Source of the DNA: CAZEDU01 sp964511185
GTDB lineage: Bacteria; Myxococcota; Myxococcia; Myxococcales; Myxococcaceae
Reading direction: 5' to 3'
NCBI GenBank assembly: GCA_964511185.1
Contig: CAZEDU010000022.1
Coordinates: 1-52,412 of the forward strand
Length of the DNA: 52,412 nt
Shown: positions 1 to 10,370 of the stretch, piece by piece
How the letters are laid out: every line of letters begins with the position of its first letter
Numbering within the stretch: the stretch's first letter is position 1
Notes under the pieces: model-generated
The model's database searches: none
What the model was told of the DNA's origin: nothing
Seen by the model: the letters and a program-made list of their open reading frames with translations, nothing else
Made by a program: the position numbers and the translations under genes

Positions 1-478
1 CACCTCGCCCGACGTCGTCGGCGTGCAGCTCGGCAGGGCGCTGAAGAACGTCATCGCCATCGCCGCCGGCATGGCCGACGGCCTGGGCTTCGGCCACAAC
101 GCGCGGGCCGCCATCATCACGCGCGGGCTGGCGGAGATCTCCCGCCTCGCGGTGCGGCAAGGCGCGAACCCCTTGACGCTCTCCGGCCTCTCCGGCTTGG
201 GGGACCTGGTGCTCACCTGCACCGGCGAGCTGTCGCGCAACCGGCGCGTCGGCCTGGCACTCGGCGCGGGGAAGAAGCTCGACGACATCCTGGGAGAGAT
301 GAAGCAGGTCGCCGAGGGCGTGAAGACGGCGAAGAGCGCGCGCGACTTGGCGAAGAAGGTCGGCGTCGAGCTGCCGATCTGCGAGCAGGTCCACGCCATC
401 ATGTACGAGGGCAAGGACCCCAAGCGCGCGGTGGTCGAGCTGATGACCCGGCAACCGAAGAGCGAGATCGCGCTGTAG
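1..478 (+). CDS. gpsA: Glycerol-3-phosphate dehydrogenase [NAD(P)+], C-terminal part
   Basis: The 5' end is cut by the window edge; the reading frame is open from base 2 and ends at TAG 476-478. About 158 residues remain, covering the helical C-terminal substrate domain. The motif VQLGRALKNVIAIAAG holds the lysine (ALKN) characteristic of GpsA, and it is followed by ARAAIITRGLAEI and LSGLGDLVLTCTGELSRNR, both GpsA signatures. The enzyme reduces dihydroxyacetone phosphate to sn-glycerol 3-phosphate in the cytoplasm, for phospholipid synthesis. The NAD-binding N-terminus lies outside the window. It converges with the hybrid kinase downstream, only 4 bp separating the two stops. Confidence 0.95.
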   Translation, partial: TSPDVVGVQLGRALKNVIAIAAGMADGLGFGHNARAAIITRGLAEISRLAVRQGANPLTLSGLSGLGDLVLTCTGELSRNRRVGLALGAGKKLDDILGEMKQVAEGVKTAKSARDLAKKVGVELPICEQVHAIMYEGKDPKRAVVELMTRQPKSEIAL

Positions 479-482
479 CGCT

Positions 483-2024
<1,542 letters not shown>

Positions 2025-2113
2025 TGACGGAAACTCAGTCAATCAGGGGAACCCATGAGCTCCATGGTAAATCGGCCTTGGCGTTCATCGCAAGCGAGGG
2101 AGGGGAAGTCGAG

Positions 2114-3301
2114 ATGAGACCACCGTTTCGGGGCGTCCGGTGGACGCTGCCGGCTGTGCTCTGCGGGTTCTTTTGGGTTTTCAACAGCTCGACGGTCTTG
2201 GCCGCCGAGACCACCCTGATCGATGAGATCCGCTCCGTCGACGTCCACGGCTTCGTGAGCCAGGGGTTCCTCTACTCCACCCGGAACAACTACCTGGCGG
2301 AGTCGAGGCGGGGGAGCTTCGAGTTCACCGAGGTGGGCATCAACTTCAACAAGCAGGTGACCGAACGGCTGCGCTTCGGCGCGCAGCTGTTCAGCCGCGA
2401 CTTGGGGCCGATCGGCAACTACGCCGCGCGCTTCGACTGGTTTCACCTCGACTACCGCTTCGCCGACTGGCTCGGCTTCCGCGCCGGCCGGGTGAAGCTG
2501 CCCTTCGGGCTGTACAACGAGAGCAGCGACATCGACGCGGCGCGCGTGCCCATCCTCTTGCCGCAGTCGCTGTACCCGACCTCGAACCGCGACTTCCTGC
2601 TCGCGCAGACCGGCGTCGAGGTCTACGGCTACCGCGCGCTGGGCAAGGCGGGCGCGCTCGACTACCGGCTGTTCGCGGGCACCATCTTCGTCGACCTGCC
2701 GCGGGCCAATCCCGGGCCGGTCCACCTGGCGTCCATCACCAACCCCTACCTCTACGGCGCCCGGCTCCTCTGGGAGACCCCGCTCGACGGCTTGCGGGTG
2801 GGCGCGAGCGCCGAGCGGCTGGAGCTGCGAAGCGACGTCATCCTCAACGGCACCGTGCCGCTCGAGCTCCGGCTGCCGGCGCTCCTCTGGGCGGTCTCGG
2901 GCGAGTACGCCTGGCAGGACCTGCTCGTCTCCGCCGAGTACAGCCGCTGGCACCAGCGCCTGTTCGGCAGCGACCCGACGCTGCTGGCCCCCACCGCCGC
3001 GCTGAACGAGCGCGCCTACCTGATGGTCTCCTACCGGGTCGCGCGCTGGCTGGTCCCGGGCGCCTACTACTCGCTCATCTTTCGCGACGCGCACCACCGC
3101 GGCGACAAGCCCGCCGGCGAGCAGCACGACATCGCCGCCACCTTGCGGTTCGACATCAACCAGTACTGGCTCATCAAGCTCGAAGGTCACTACATGAAAG
3201 GCACCGCGCTCCTCGACCCCCAGCTCAACGGCGGCGTCCCTCTGGCCAGCCTGCCCCCCAGGTGGTGGCTCTTCCTGGCCAAGACGACCCTCACCTTCTA
3301 G
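2114..3301 (+). CDS. Outer-membrane porin-like beta-barrel protein
   Basis: A 395-residue exported protein. Residues 1-31 form a signal peptide (basic start, hydrophobic core, cleavage near STVLAAE). The rest is rich in alternating polar/aromatic strands (RLRFGAQLFSRDLG, FRAGRVKLPFGLYNES) and ends in a C-terminal aromatic (TLTF), as expected for a porin barrel inserted by BAM. The RVKLPFGLYNE stretch resembles phosphate-selective OprO/OprP-type porins. ATG 2114 is preferred over an upstream in-frame ATG at 2024, because it follows a purine-rich GAGGGAGGGG site and gives a clean signal peptide. Ten bases separate it from the binding-protein gene; the three plus-strand genes look like one operon. 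The substrate cannot be read from sequence. Confidence 0.75.
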   Translation: MRPPFRGVRWTLPAVLCGFFWVFNSSTVLAAETTLIDEIRSVDVHGFVSQGFLYSTRNNYLAESRRGSFEFTEVGINFNKQVTERLRFGAQLFSRDLGPIGNYAARFDWFHLDYRFADWLGFRAGRVKLPFGLYNESSDIDAARVPILLPQSLYPTSNRDFLLAQTGVEVYGYRALGKAGALDYRLFAGTIFVDLPRANPGPVHLASITNPYLYGARLLWETPLDGLRVGASAERLELRSDVILNGTVPLELRLPALLWAVSGEYAWQDLLVSAEYSRWHQRLFGSDPTLLAPTAALNERAYLMVSYRVARWLVPGAYYSLIFRDAHHRGDKPAGEQHDIAATLRFDINQYWLIKLEGHYMKGTALLDPQLNGGVPLASLPPRWWLFLAKTTLTF

Positions 3302-3310
3302 GGGACCGCG

Positions 3311-3742
3311 ATGCGATTCACGATTGCCTTCGCCCTGTCCGTCGCCGCTGGCTTGCTCGTCAGCGAGGCCCGGGCCCAGAGCTCCGGCTTCCTGGTCATC
3401 GTCCACCCGGACAACCCGGTCGACGCGGTGGAGAGGAAGTTCCTCGCCGACGCGTTCTTGAAGAAGCTGGTCCGGTGGCCGCACCAGCAGATCATTCAGC
3501 CGGTGGACCTGGACCCCGACACGCCGATCCGCCGCCGCTTCTCGGCCGAGGTGCTCTCGCGCTCGGTCGCCGCGGTGAAGAGCTACTGGCAGCAGCTCAT
3601 CTTCTCCGGGCGCGACGTGCCGCCGCCCGAGCTGAGCAGCGAAGACGACGTCGTCGAGTACGTGCGGCGCCACCCCGGCGCGATCGGCTACGTGTCGGCC
3701 AACGCCGACGTGTCGGGCGTCAAGGTCGTCAAGGTCCGTTGA
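3311..3742 (+). CDS. Small PstS-like periplasmic substrate-binding protein
   Basis: A 143-residue exported protein with a signal peptide (cleavage near SEARAQS). The mature part resembles one lobe of phosphate-type periplasmic binding proteins: VIVHPDNPVDAV, then FLADAFLKKLVRWP, RRRFSAEVLSRSVAAVKSYW and the late HPGAIGYVSANADVSGVKVVKV segment typical of PBP-like family members. Full-length PstS is about 320 residues, so this is a short single-domain version. No ABC permease or ATPase is nearby; instead it sits between a porin and a membrane histidine kinase. This suggests a sensing role: a ligand-binding partner that reports to the kinase. That role is inferred from gene order only. Confidence 0.75.
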   Translation: MRFTIAFALSVAAGLLVSEARAQSSGFLVIVHPDNPVDAVERKFLADAFLKKLVRWPHQQIIQPVDLDPDTPIRRRFSAEVLSRSVAAVKSYWQQLIFSGRDVPPPELSSEDDVVEYVRRHPGAIGYVSANADVSGVKVVKVR

Positions 3743-3745
3743 GCC

Positions 3746-5266
3746 GTGGCGTTGCGCTTGTCGTTCCGGGTCAAGCTGCTCGCCATCGTCGGCACCGCGA
3801 CGCTCGCGCTCGTGGTGTTGATGGTCACCGGCACGGTGCTCTCGCGCCACGTGAGCCGCCAGCTCGATGAGATTCGGCGCACCTACGTGCCGAAGATCGA
3901 GCTGGAGCCGAAGCTGGCGCACGAGTTCGAGAGCATCTCCCGCGGGCTGCAGGACGCCGTCGCGGCGCAGGACATGGAGGCGCTCTCCGAGGTTCGACGC
4001 CACAAGGAGCGGCTCCTCGCGGAGCTCGCGTCGGCGCGGGTCATCGACCCGGCGAAGGCGCAGGAGGCCCGCGTGGCGCTCGAGGACTACCACGGCCTGG
4101 CCGAGGACGTGTCGCGCCGGATCATCGCGGGAGAGAAGGGCGAGCAGCTGGTCGAGGCGATCGCCGCCATGCAGCGGAAGCAGCGGGCGGCGGCGGAGCG
4201 GCTGGTGGCCGCCACCGGTTTCAACCGCGGCGAGCTGACGCAGGTGTTCTCCTCGGCGGCGGCCAGCCAGGCCACCGCGGCGCGCATTCGGCTGTGGGTG
4301 AGCGCGGCCTGCCTCTTCGTCCTGATGCTGCTCTCGGCGTGGCTGGGCCGGGGCGTGCTGCGGTCGGTCGCCGAGCTGACGGCGGGGTTCGAACGGTTCG
4401 GCCGCGGGGAGTTCAACGCGCCGATTCCCGCGGTGAGCCGCGACGAGCTGGGGGACGTGGCCCAGCGCGCCAACCAGATGGCGAAGGACTTGAAGCGCCT
4501 GCACGAGGAGCGCGAGCAGACCATCCACGCGCTCGCGCAGAGCCGGCAGGAGCTGGCGGTCGCGCTCGAGGCGACGAAGACGACCCTGGCCGAGCTCGAG
4601 GCGTTCTCCTACTCGGTGTCGCACGACCTGCGCGCGCCGCTGCGCGGCATCGACGGGTTCAGCCAGGCGCTGCTCGAAGACTACGCCGACCAGCTCGACG
4701 ACCAAGGCAAGCACTACCTGCAGCGCGTGCGGGCCGGCGCGCAGCGCATGGGCGAGCTGATCGACGATCTGCTCAAGCTCTCGCGGGTCTCACGCGCCGA
4801 GATGCGCACCTCGCCGCTCGACCTGAGCCTGCTGGCCAGGGAGGTCGCCGACCGCCTCAAGCAGTCGGAGCCGCAGCGCCAGGTGGAGCTGGTCATCGCC
4901 GAAGGGCTCACCGCCCACGGGGATCCGCAGCTGTTGCGCGTGGCGCTGGAGAACCTGATCGGCAACGCCTGGAAGTTCACCTCGAAGAAGGCCGACGCGC
5001 GCATCGAGGTGGGGCGGGCGCTGCGCGACGACCGCGCCGCGTTCTTCGTGCGCGACAACGGCGCCGGCTTCGACATGGCCTACGTCGGCAAGATATTCGG
5101 CGCCTTTCAGCGGCTGCACGAGGCGACCGAATTTCCGGGGACGGGCATTGGCCTGGCGACCGTGCAGCGCGTGATCCAGCGGCACGGCGGGAAGCTCTGG
5201 GCCGAAGGCGAGATCGACAAAGGCGCGACCTTGTACTTCACGCTGCCCCCGGCCCAATCCCCCTGA
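3746..5266 (+). CDS. HAMP-domain membrane histidine kinase
   Basis: A 506-residue sensor kinase. TM1 lies at about 10-31. A periplasmic helical region follows (about 32-180), then TM2 (about 181-203), HAMP (about 204-256, including the SRDELGDVAQRANQM part), a coiled coil, HisKA with His293 (SYSVSHDLRAPLRGIDGF) and HATPase_c (NLIGNAWKFT, DNGAGFDM, GTGIGLATVQRVI). The kinase core resembles bacteriophytochrome-type DLRAPLR kinases. The start is GTG 3746, three bases after the stop of the binding-protein gene, so the pair is very likely co-translated. Its 3' end overlaps the convergent gene at 5238 by 29 bp. No response regulator lies in the operon; the divergent hybrid kinase (483-2024) is the nearest candidate partner. 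Confidence 0.9.
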   Translation: MALRLSFRVKLLAIVGTATLALVVLMVTGTVLSRHVSRQLDEIRRTYVPKIELEPKLAHEFESISRGLQDAVAAQDMEALSEVRRHKERLLAELASARVIDPAKAQEARVALEDYHGLAEDVSRRIIAGEKGEQLVEAIAAMQRKQRAAAERLVAATGFNRGELTQVFSSAAASQATAARIRLWVSAACLFVLMLLSAWLGRGVLRSVAELTAGFERFGRGEFNAPIPAVSRDELGDVAQRANQMAKDLKRLHEEREQTIHALAQSRQELAVALEATKTTLAELEAFSYSVSHDLRAPLRGIDGFSQALLEDYADQLDDQGKHYLQRVRAGAQRMGELIDDLLKLSRVSRAEMRTSPLDLSLLAREVADRLKQSEPQRQVELVIAEGLTAHGDPQLLRVALENLIGNAWKFTSKKADARIEVGRALRDDRAAFFVRDNGAGFDMAYVGKIFGAFQRLHEATEFPGTGIGLATVQRVIQRHGGKLWAEGEIDKGATLYFTLPPAQSP

Positions 5267-5666
5267 GCCGCCAGACCTGGAGGCGCTGGGTGTTGGTGTG
5301 CGAGGTGATGGCGCCTTCCTCCTGCATCTCCTCGAGCAGCTTGACGAGCTTGAGCCGCTCGAGGCCGACGGTGCGCGAGAGCGACTCCGCCGAGCAGCCC
5401 GCCACGTTCTTGCGCAGCTCGGTGATGATCTCCCGCTTGAACTCGGCCTTGGCCTTGCCGTCGATCTCGCGCGTCCGCCAGGCCTGCAGGATGCCAACGA
5501 CGAGCAGCGCGAGCGCGGCGACCGCGAGGAGCGGGTAGAGGTATTGCGAGTTCAGCTCGAGGAGCTCGATGTAGCGCGGCGAGGTGTCGCTGGGCGGCGG
5601 CCGCGAGCCCTGGCCCGGCAGGCGCGGGAGCAGCAGCAGGGCTGAGGTCAGGGCGTCGAGGACCAT
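5238..5666 (-). CDS. Membrane-anchored winged-helix-like protein
   Basis: A 142-residue protein of unknown function. One hydrophobic segment (about 43-64, LLAVAALALLVVGILQAW) follows a short Pro-rich N-terminus. After it comes a basic cytoplasmic part (EFKREIITELRKNVAGCS) that reads like a helix-turn-helix of MarR/ArsR type: SLSRTVGLERLKLVKLLEEMQEEGAI, then a beta-wing SHTNTQRLQVWRL. ATG 5666 is the first good start; the longer open frame upstream is only a shadow of hflX. A DNA-binding-type domain tethered to the membrane suggests membrane-localised regulation, but this is inference. Its end overlaps the convergent kinase gene by 29 bp. Confidence 0.7.
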   Translation of the reverse strand: MVLDALTSALLLLPRLPGQGSRPPPSDTSPRYIELLELNSQYLYPLLAVAALALLVVGILQAWRTREIDGKAKAEFKREIITELRKNVAGCSAESLSRTVGLERLKLVKLLEEMQEEGAITSHTNTQRLQVWRLRGIGPGAA

Positions 5667-5689
5667 CGCGTCGGCTTGGGTGAAGCTTA

Positions 5690-7351
5690 TCAGGCGTTGG
5701 TCGGGAAGAGGCCGGCGCCGCCGTTGCCCTCCGCGAACAGGGTCTGCTCGGCCTTGGCGAGCAGCGCCTCCAGCCCCTCCCGTGTGGCCGCGCTGATCGC
5801 CACGCCCCCGTGGGTGTGCAGAAGCGCCTCGACCTCTTCGCGCGGCAGCCGGTCGATCTTGTTCCACACGATGACGCGCGGCTTGGTGTGCAGCTCGAGC
5901 GAGGCCAGGATGCGCTCGACCGACTCGATCTGCCGCTCGTGGTGCGGGTCCGACGCGTCGACCACGTGGAGCAACAGCGTCGCGTCGTCGAGCTCTTCGA
6001 GCGTGGCGCGAAACGCGTTGACCAGGTCCTTCGGCAGGTCGCGGATGAAGCCCACCGTGTCGGTGATGATGACCTCGTGCTCTTGCGGGAACCGCAAGCG
6101 GCGGCTGGTGGGGTCGAGCGTGGCGAACAGCTTGTCCTCGGCCAGCACCTCGGAGCGGGTCAGCGCGTTGAGCAGCGTCGACTTGCCCGCGTTGGTGTAG
6201 CCGACGATGGAGATGATCGGCAGGTCGCGCCGGTTGCGCTGCGCGCGCCGCACCTGGCGGTCCTTCGACAGGGCCTCGATTCGCCGCTCCAGGTGGCTGA
6301 TGCGGTCGCGCACGCGCCGGCGGTCGATCTCGAGCTTGGTCTCGCCGGGGCCGCGCCCGCCGATGCCGCCCGCCAGCCGCGACAGCGAGTCGTCGCTCTG
6401 CGCGAGCCGGGGGAGCAGGTACTTGAGCTGCGCGAGCTCGACCTGCAGCTTGCCGTCGGAGCTCTGCGCGCGCTGCGCGAAGATGTCCAGGATGAGCTGG
6501 GTGCGGTCGAGCACCTTGAGGCTCGTCTCCTCGGCGATGTGGCGGCTCTGCGACGGCGACAGGTCCTTGTCGAAGATGATCAGGTCGGCGCCCAGCTGCA
6601 TCGAGCGCAGGTTCAGCTCCTGCAGCTTGCCCTTGCCGATGAGGTAGCGCGGATCCGGCTCGCGCCGCATCTGCAGCACCGCGTCGAGCACGTCGACGCC
6701 GGCGGTGCGCGCCAGCTCCTTGAGCTCGCCGAGCGACACCTCGGCCTCGGCGCGGCGGCCGCTCAGGCACGCGGCGACCAGAATGGCGCGCTCCTGTCCG
6801 CTCACGCGCCGCGCGCGCTCCTGCAGCGCGAGCTCGCTCTCCAGCGCGCCCAAGGTCGCGAGCACGTCGGGCTGCGGGGCGTGCACCGAAGGCAAGGACT
6901 CGGTGCGCCACAGCGCGCCGTCGTGCCCGTTGGGGATCAGGTGCGCGTAGTGCAGCACGCCCGGCAGGCCGCCCTCTTCCACGCCGATGGCGGCCACCAG
7001 GTCGAGCCGCAGGAGCGCCAAGTCGGTCAGGTCGTCCTTGGTCAGCGGCTCCGACTTGAGGTGGGTGTGCACCAGGCGCAGGCCGCGCAGGCGAAGCGCG
7101 CCGGCGCGCGAGCGGCCGATGTCGGGCAGCTCGAGCTGGTGGGCGTTGCCGACCACCACCCACTCCACCTCACCTTTGCGGTTGACCAGCACGCCGATCT
7201 GCCGGCGCGTCTGATGGGACAGCTCGCTCAAGTGGCGCGCCAGCTCGGGGCTGACGATCTCGCTCGGCATCACCCGCCGGCGGTAGGTGTTGCGCAGGGC
7301 CTTGAGGTCGCTGGGCTTGAGGCCCAAGGTGTTGCCGAACAGGTCGTTCAA
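5690..7351 (-). CDS. hflX: Ribosome-associated GTPase HflX
   Basis: A 553-residue GTPase that binds the 50S subunit and splits or rescues stalled ribosomes. The HflX-specific domain contains the signature AGGIGGRGPGETKLE, followed by a coiled coil (RISHLERRIEAL). The G domain has Walker A GYTNAGKST, the G3 motif DTVGFI and NKID (G4). The N-terminal extension of about 170 residues (residues 1-170, before the ERAILV segment) makes it longer than the E. coli protein (426 residues); such extended forms are common in deltaproteobacteria. The start is TTG 7351, supported by a GGAG site a few bases upstream. The membrane wHTH gene starts 24 bp downstream and may be co-transcribed. Confidence 0.96.
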   Translation of the reverse strand: MNDLFGNTLGLKPSDLKALRNTYRRRVMPSEIVSPELARHLSELSHQTRRQIGVLVNRKGEVEWVVVGNAHQLELPDIGRSRAGALRLRGLRLVHTHLKSEPLTKDDLTDLALLRLDLVAAIGVEEGGLPGVLHYAHLIPNGHDGALWRTESLPSVHAPQPDVLATLGALESELALQERARRVSGQERAILVAACLSGRRAEAEVSLGELKELARTAGVDVLDAVLQMRREPDPRYLIGKGKLQELNLRSMQLGADLIIFDKDLSPSQSRHIAEETSLKVLDRTQLILDIFAQRAQSSDGKLQVELAQLKYLLPRLAQSDDSLSRLAGGIGGRGPGETKLEIDRRRVRDRISHLERRIEALSKDRQVRRAQRNRRDLPIISIVGYTNAGKSTLLNALTRSEVLAEDKLFATLDPTSRRLRFPQEHEVIITDTVGFIRDLPKDLVNAFRATLEELDDATLLLHVVDASDPHHERQIESVERILASLELHTKPRVIVWNKIDRLPREEVEALLHTHGGVAISAATREGLEALLAKAEQTLFAEGNGGAGLFPTNA

Positions 7352-7425
7352 TCAGGACACTCCATAACCGAAGCGGCGCGGAATGCTCTAGGCTTCGAGA
7401 GGGGAAACACGCTTCGGGGGGCAGG

Positions 7426-8559
7426 TTGGGGCGCTCGCTCGGTCCAACACGTCGAATCGTCGTCAAGCTGGGCACCGCGGCGCTGACGCGCGGCACGGGG
7501 CGGTTCGACCGCGCGCACTTCCAGGCGCTCGCCGATGACCTGTCCTGGGCGGCGAAGGGGCGCCAGCTGATCATCGTCTCGTCCGGCGCCATCGCGCTCG
7601 GGGTCGAGCGGCTCGAGCTCGGCTTTCGGCCGACCGACATCGCCAACAAGCAGGCCTGCGCCGCCGTCGGCCAGAGCAAGCTCATCCAGGCGTACGAGGA
7701 AGCGCTCGGGCCCAGCGGGCGGCTGGTCGCGCAGGTGCTCCTCACCCACGACGACGTGCAGGACCGCCGCCGCTACCTGAACGCGCGCCACGCGCTCGAG
7801 CGGCTGCTCGGGGCGGACGTCATCCCGGTGATCAACGAGAACGACACCGTGTCGGTCGACGAGATCAAGTTCGGCGACAACGACGCGCTGGCGGCGCTGG
7901 TCGCGGGGCTCATCGGTGCCGACGGGCTCTTCATCCTCTCCGACGTCGACGGGCTCTACGAAGAGGACCCGCGCAAGAACGCGAGCGCCCAGCTGCTCTC
8001 CGAGGTGCCCGCGGTGACGCCGGCGATCCTCAAGCTCGCCGGCCAGAGCGGCACGCCGGTCGGCTCGGGCGGCATGGCGACCAAGGTGCAAGCGGCCGCG
8101 AAGGTCACCGAGCTCGGCATCCCGTGCGTCATCACCTCCGGGCAGGTGCCGGGCCGCTTGCGGCAGGTGCTCTCCGGCGAGGAGGTCGGCACCTTCTTTC
8201 GTCCGGTCGAGAGCCGCCGCCCCGCGCGCGCCGGCTGGATCGCCCACGCGCTGCGCCCCAAGGGCCGCCTGGTGGTCGACGACGGCGCGCGCCGCGCGGT
8301 CACCGAGCTGCATAAGAGCCTGTTGCCTTCGGGCATCGTGCGCGTCGACGGCAACTTCGCGCAGGGCGACCCCATCGACCTGGCGGACGCGAACGGTAAC
8401 CCGTTCGCGCGCGGGCTGTCGACGTACTCCTCCGAGGAGCTGCGGAAGATTCAGGGCAAGCAGAGCTCGGAGATCGAATCGGTGCTCGGGTACCGGTACC
8501 TGGAAGAAGCGGTGCACCGCGACGACCTGGCCGTGCTCTCGAACGACCGCGACGGCTAA
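7426..8559 (+). CDS. proB: Glutamate 5-kinase with PUA domain
   Basis: ProB phosphorylates L-glutamate at the gamma-carboxylate, the first step of proline synthesis. Residues 8-260 are the amino-acid kinase domain: VVKLGTAALT, IIVSSGAIALG, VIPVINENDTV with the DNDALAALVA substrate loop, LSDVDGLYEEDPR and GSGGMATKVQAA. Residues about 280-362 form the C-terminal PUA domain (RLVVDDGARRAV, FAQGDPIDLADANGNPFARG). The 377-residue length fits the family. The start is TTG 7426 with a GGGGGGCAGG site just before. It diverges from hflX across a 74 bp gap. proA is not adjacent in this window. Confidence 0.97.
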   Translation: MGRSLGPTRRIVVKLGTAALTRGTGRFDRAHFQALADDLSWAAKGRQLIIVSSGAIALGVERLELGFRPTDIANKQACAAVGQSKLIQAYEEALGPSGRLVAQVLLTHDDVQDRRRYLNARHALERLLGADVIPVINENDTVSVDEIKFGDNDALAALVAGLIGADGLFILSDVDGLYEEDPRKNASAQLLSEVPAVTPAILKLAGQSGTPVGSGGMATKVQAAAKVTELGIPCVITSGQVPGRLRQVLSGEEVGTFFRPVESRRPARAGWIAHALRPKGRLVVDDGARRAVTELHKSLLPSGIVRVDGNFAQGDPIDLADANGNPFARGLSTYSSEELRKIQGKQSSEIESVLGYRYLEEAVHRDDLAVLSNDRDG

Positions 8560-8572
8560 ACCCAGGGTCCGC

Positions 8573-9019
8573 TCAGATGGAGCTCGGCGCGCCGGGCGGG
8601 GCCAGCCCCATCAAGGCGCGGAACTCGGGCGAGTTCACCTTCATCAGCAGCAAGGTCACCTGCAGCTCGCCGGGGTGCTGCCCGAGCTCGACCTTCAGCT
8701 CTTCGCCGTGGAGCAGCGCGAGCTGAGAGTGGCCATTGGCGCGCGGCAGCTCGACGTCCAGGTCGACGCGGTAGCGGTCCATCCCGTGCGGCGTCGGCAT
8801 CAGCGCCAGCCGGTAGTCGGCCGTGGCGGCGCCGGGCTCTCTGCGCTCGACCCGCACCGGCTTGCCCGTCTCGCCGAGCAGCTTCGGTTTGCCGATGAGC
8901 TTGCCTTCGTGGCGCAGCTCGACCGCCATGTAGAGCTTCTCGCCGCCCGGCGCGACTTTGGGCGCGGTGCAGGCGCAGGCGATGAAAGCGACGAGCAGCG
9001 GAGGAAGAATCGAGCGCAT
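8573..9019 (-). CDS. Small putative lipoprotein, unknown function
   Basis: A 148-residue protein beginning with a short hydrophobic signal (PPLLVAFIACACTAP). Two cysteines near the end of the signal could serve as the lipidation site, although Phe replaces the usual Leu/Val in FIAC. The mature part is beta-rich with no catalytic motif that I recognise (YMAVELRHEGKLIGKPKLL, DRYRVDLDVELPR, EELKVELGQHPGELQVTLLL). The wording of the strands resembles short secretin-adjacent or filament-accessory proteins, but that is too weak for a call. It is convergent with proB (13 bp between stops). Confidence 0.7.
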   Translation of the reverse strand: MRSILPPLLVAFIACACTAPKVAPGGEKLYMAVELRHEGKLIGKPKLLGETGKPVRVERREPGAATADYRLALMPTPHGMDRYRVDLDVELPRANGHSQLALLHGEELKVELGQHPGELQVTLLLMKVNSPEFRALMGLAPPGAPSSI

Positions 9020-9188
9020 CGGGAAGGCCGGGGAAGAGGTGGGAGTTTATCAAGCAACGGGTGCGCCAAGAATGGGCACCTGCCATTTCGAGCGGTTGGC
9101 CAAGGCGCGCGCCGCCGAGCGTGACAAATTGGCCGCGCTCGACTTTGACGCCACGCCGAACTGTCCTGTTCCCTAACGGAAGGTCATC

Positions 9189-10370
9189 GTGGCCCTCTCT
9201 CCCCAAGACGTGCGCCGTGCCATGCCCGTGTTGCGCCGGCTCACCTACCTCAACGCGGCCGCCTCCTCGCCCATTGCCCAGCCGGTCTTCGATGCATGCG
9301 TCGAACAGCTCGACGACGCACGACAGAATGGAGACCTTCATTTCCTCACATGGCTGAGCCGCAAAGAGCAGGTGCGTGAGCGGCTGGCCCGCATGCTGGG
9401 CGCCGCGAGCGCCGACGTGGCCTTCCTGTCCTCCACGTCGATGGGGTTTCACCTGGTCGCCCAGGCGCTCCGGGCGCGCGGGGTGAAGGAAGTGGTGACG
9501 CTGGCGGGGGAGTTTCCTTCGACCACGCTCCCGCTGCTCCACGCAGGCATCCGGCTGAAGGTGGTCGAGCCGCGCGCCGATGGCACGTACGCAGTCGACG
9601 ACCTCGAGCGCGCGGTGTCGGGGAGGACGGGCGCGTTGGCGCTCTCCGCGGTGCAGTACGCGAGCGGCTTTCGCATCGACCTGGAGGCGGTGCGGGCGCT
9701 GGCCCGGCAGAAAGGGTTGCTCCTCGCGGTGAACGCGGCGCAGGCGCTCGGGCAGTTTCCGCTCTCGGTCGAGGGCATCGATTTTCTGTGCGGCGCCAGC
9801 CACAAGTGGCTGATGGGCGGTTTCGGCGTCGGCGTCTTCTTCGCGCGCCGCGCGCTGTGGGCCGACGGGTTGCCGATGGCGGGGTGGCTCTCGACCGAGC
9901 GGCCGATGGAGATGGACGGCTTCGCCGGCGCGCGGCGGACGGCGGGGCAGGGTGGCTTCGAGGCCGAGGGCGCGGTGTTCCGCCAGGAGACCTCGGCGCT
10001 CGAGCTCGGCGTCGGCGCGTTCGCCACCGTGCTCGGGCTCGGCGCGGCGCTCGAGCTGCTCGAAGGGGTGGGCCTCGAGGTCATCGAGCGGCACAACCAG
10101 GCGCTGCAGAGGAAGCTGCGCGAGGGCCTTCGCGGGCGCGGCTTTCGGCCGAACATTCCGGACGACCCGAAGCGCGTCGCCGGAATCTGCGTGGTGCCGA
10201 TTCAAGGCCCGCCCGCCGAGGCGGTGGCGAAGCTTCAGGCGCGCGGCGTCGTGTCGACCGCGCGCGGCGGCGGCCTTCGCCTCGCGACGCACGTGTTCAA
10301 CGAGGAGCGCGACGTCGACGCCCTGTTCGAAGCGCTCGACGCGTCCGGCGTAACGGGGGACTGTCCCTGA
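9189..10370 (+). CDS. Class V aminotransferase / cysteine-desulfurase-fold enzyme
   Basis: A 393-residue PLP enzyme of fold type I. The Schiff-base lysine is Lys206 in CGASHKWLMGGFG. The N-terminal TYLNAAASSPIAQPV and FLSSTSMGFHLVAQ match the NifS/CsdA/isopenicillin-N-epimerase group. The residue that normally binds the PLP pyridine nitrogen is Asp in a D-x-x-Q motif; here the motif reads AVNAAQALGQ, that is Asn182 with Gln185. The codon is AAC, so this is not a translation artefact. No desulfurase active-site Cys loop is obvious, so the substrate is unknown. The start is GTG 9189 after GGAAGG. The stop lies inside the first copy of the palindrome cluster described at 10355. Confidence 0.85.
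   Translation: MALSPQDVRRAMPVLRRLTYLNAAASSPIAQPVFDACVEQLDDARQNGDLHFLTWLSRKEQVRERLARMLGAASADVAFLSSTSMGFHLVAQALRARGVKEVVTLAGEFPSTTLPLLHAGIRLKVVEPRADGTYAVDDLERAVSGRTGALALSAVQYASGFRIDLEAVRALARQKGLLLAVNAAQALGQFPLSVEGIDFLCGASHKWLMGGFGVGVFFARRALWADGLPMAGWLSTERPMEMDGFAGARRTAGQGGFEAEGAVFRQETSALELGVGAFATVLGLGAALELLEGVGLEVIERHNQALQRKLREGLRGRGFRPNIPDDPKRVAGICVVPIQGPPAEAVAKLQARGVVSTARGGGLRLATHVFNEERDVDALFEALDASGVTGDCP

Noticed and set aside
2039..4714. An 891-residue open frame on the minus strand
   Set aside because: It is antisense to the porin, binding-protein and kinase genes. It has a shadow composition (Arg, Val, Asp, His-rich) and no domains.
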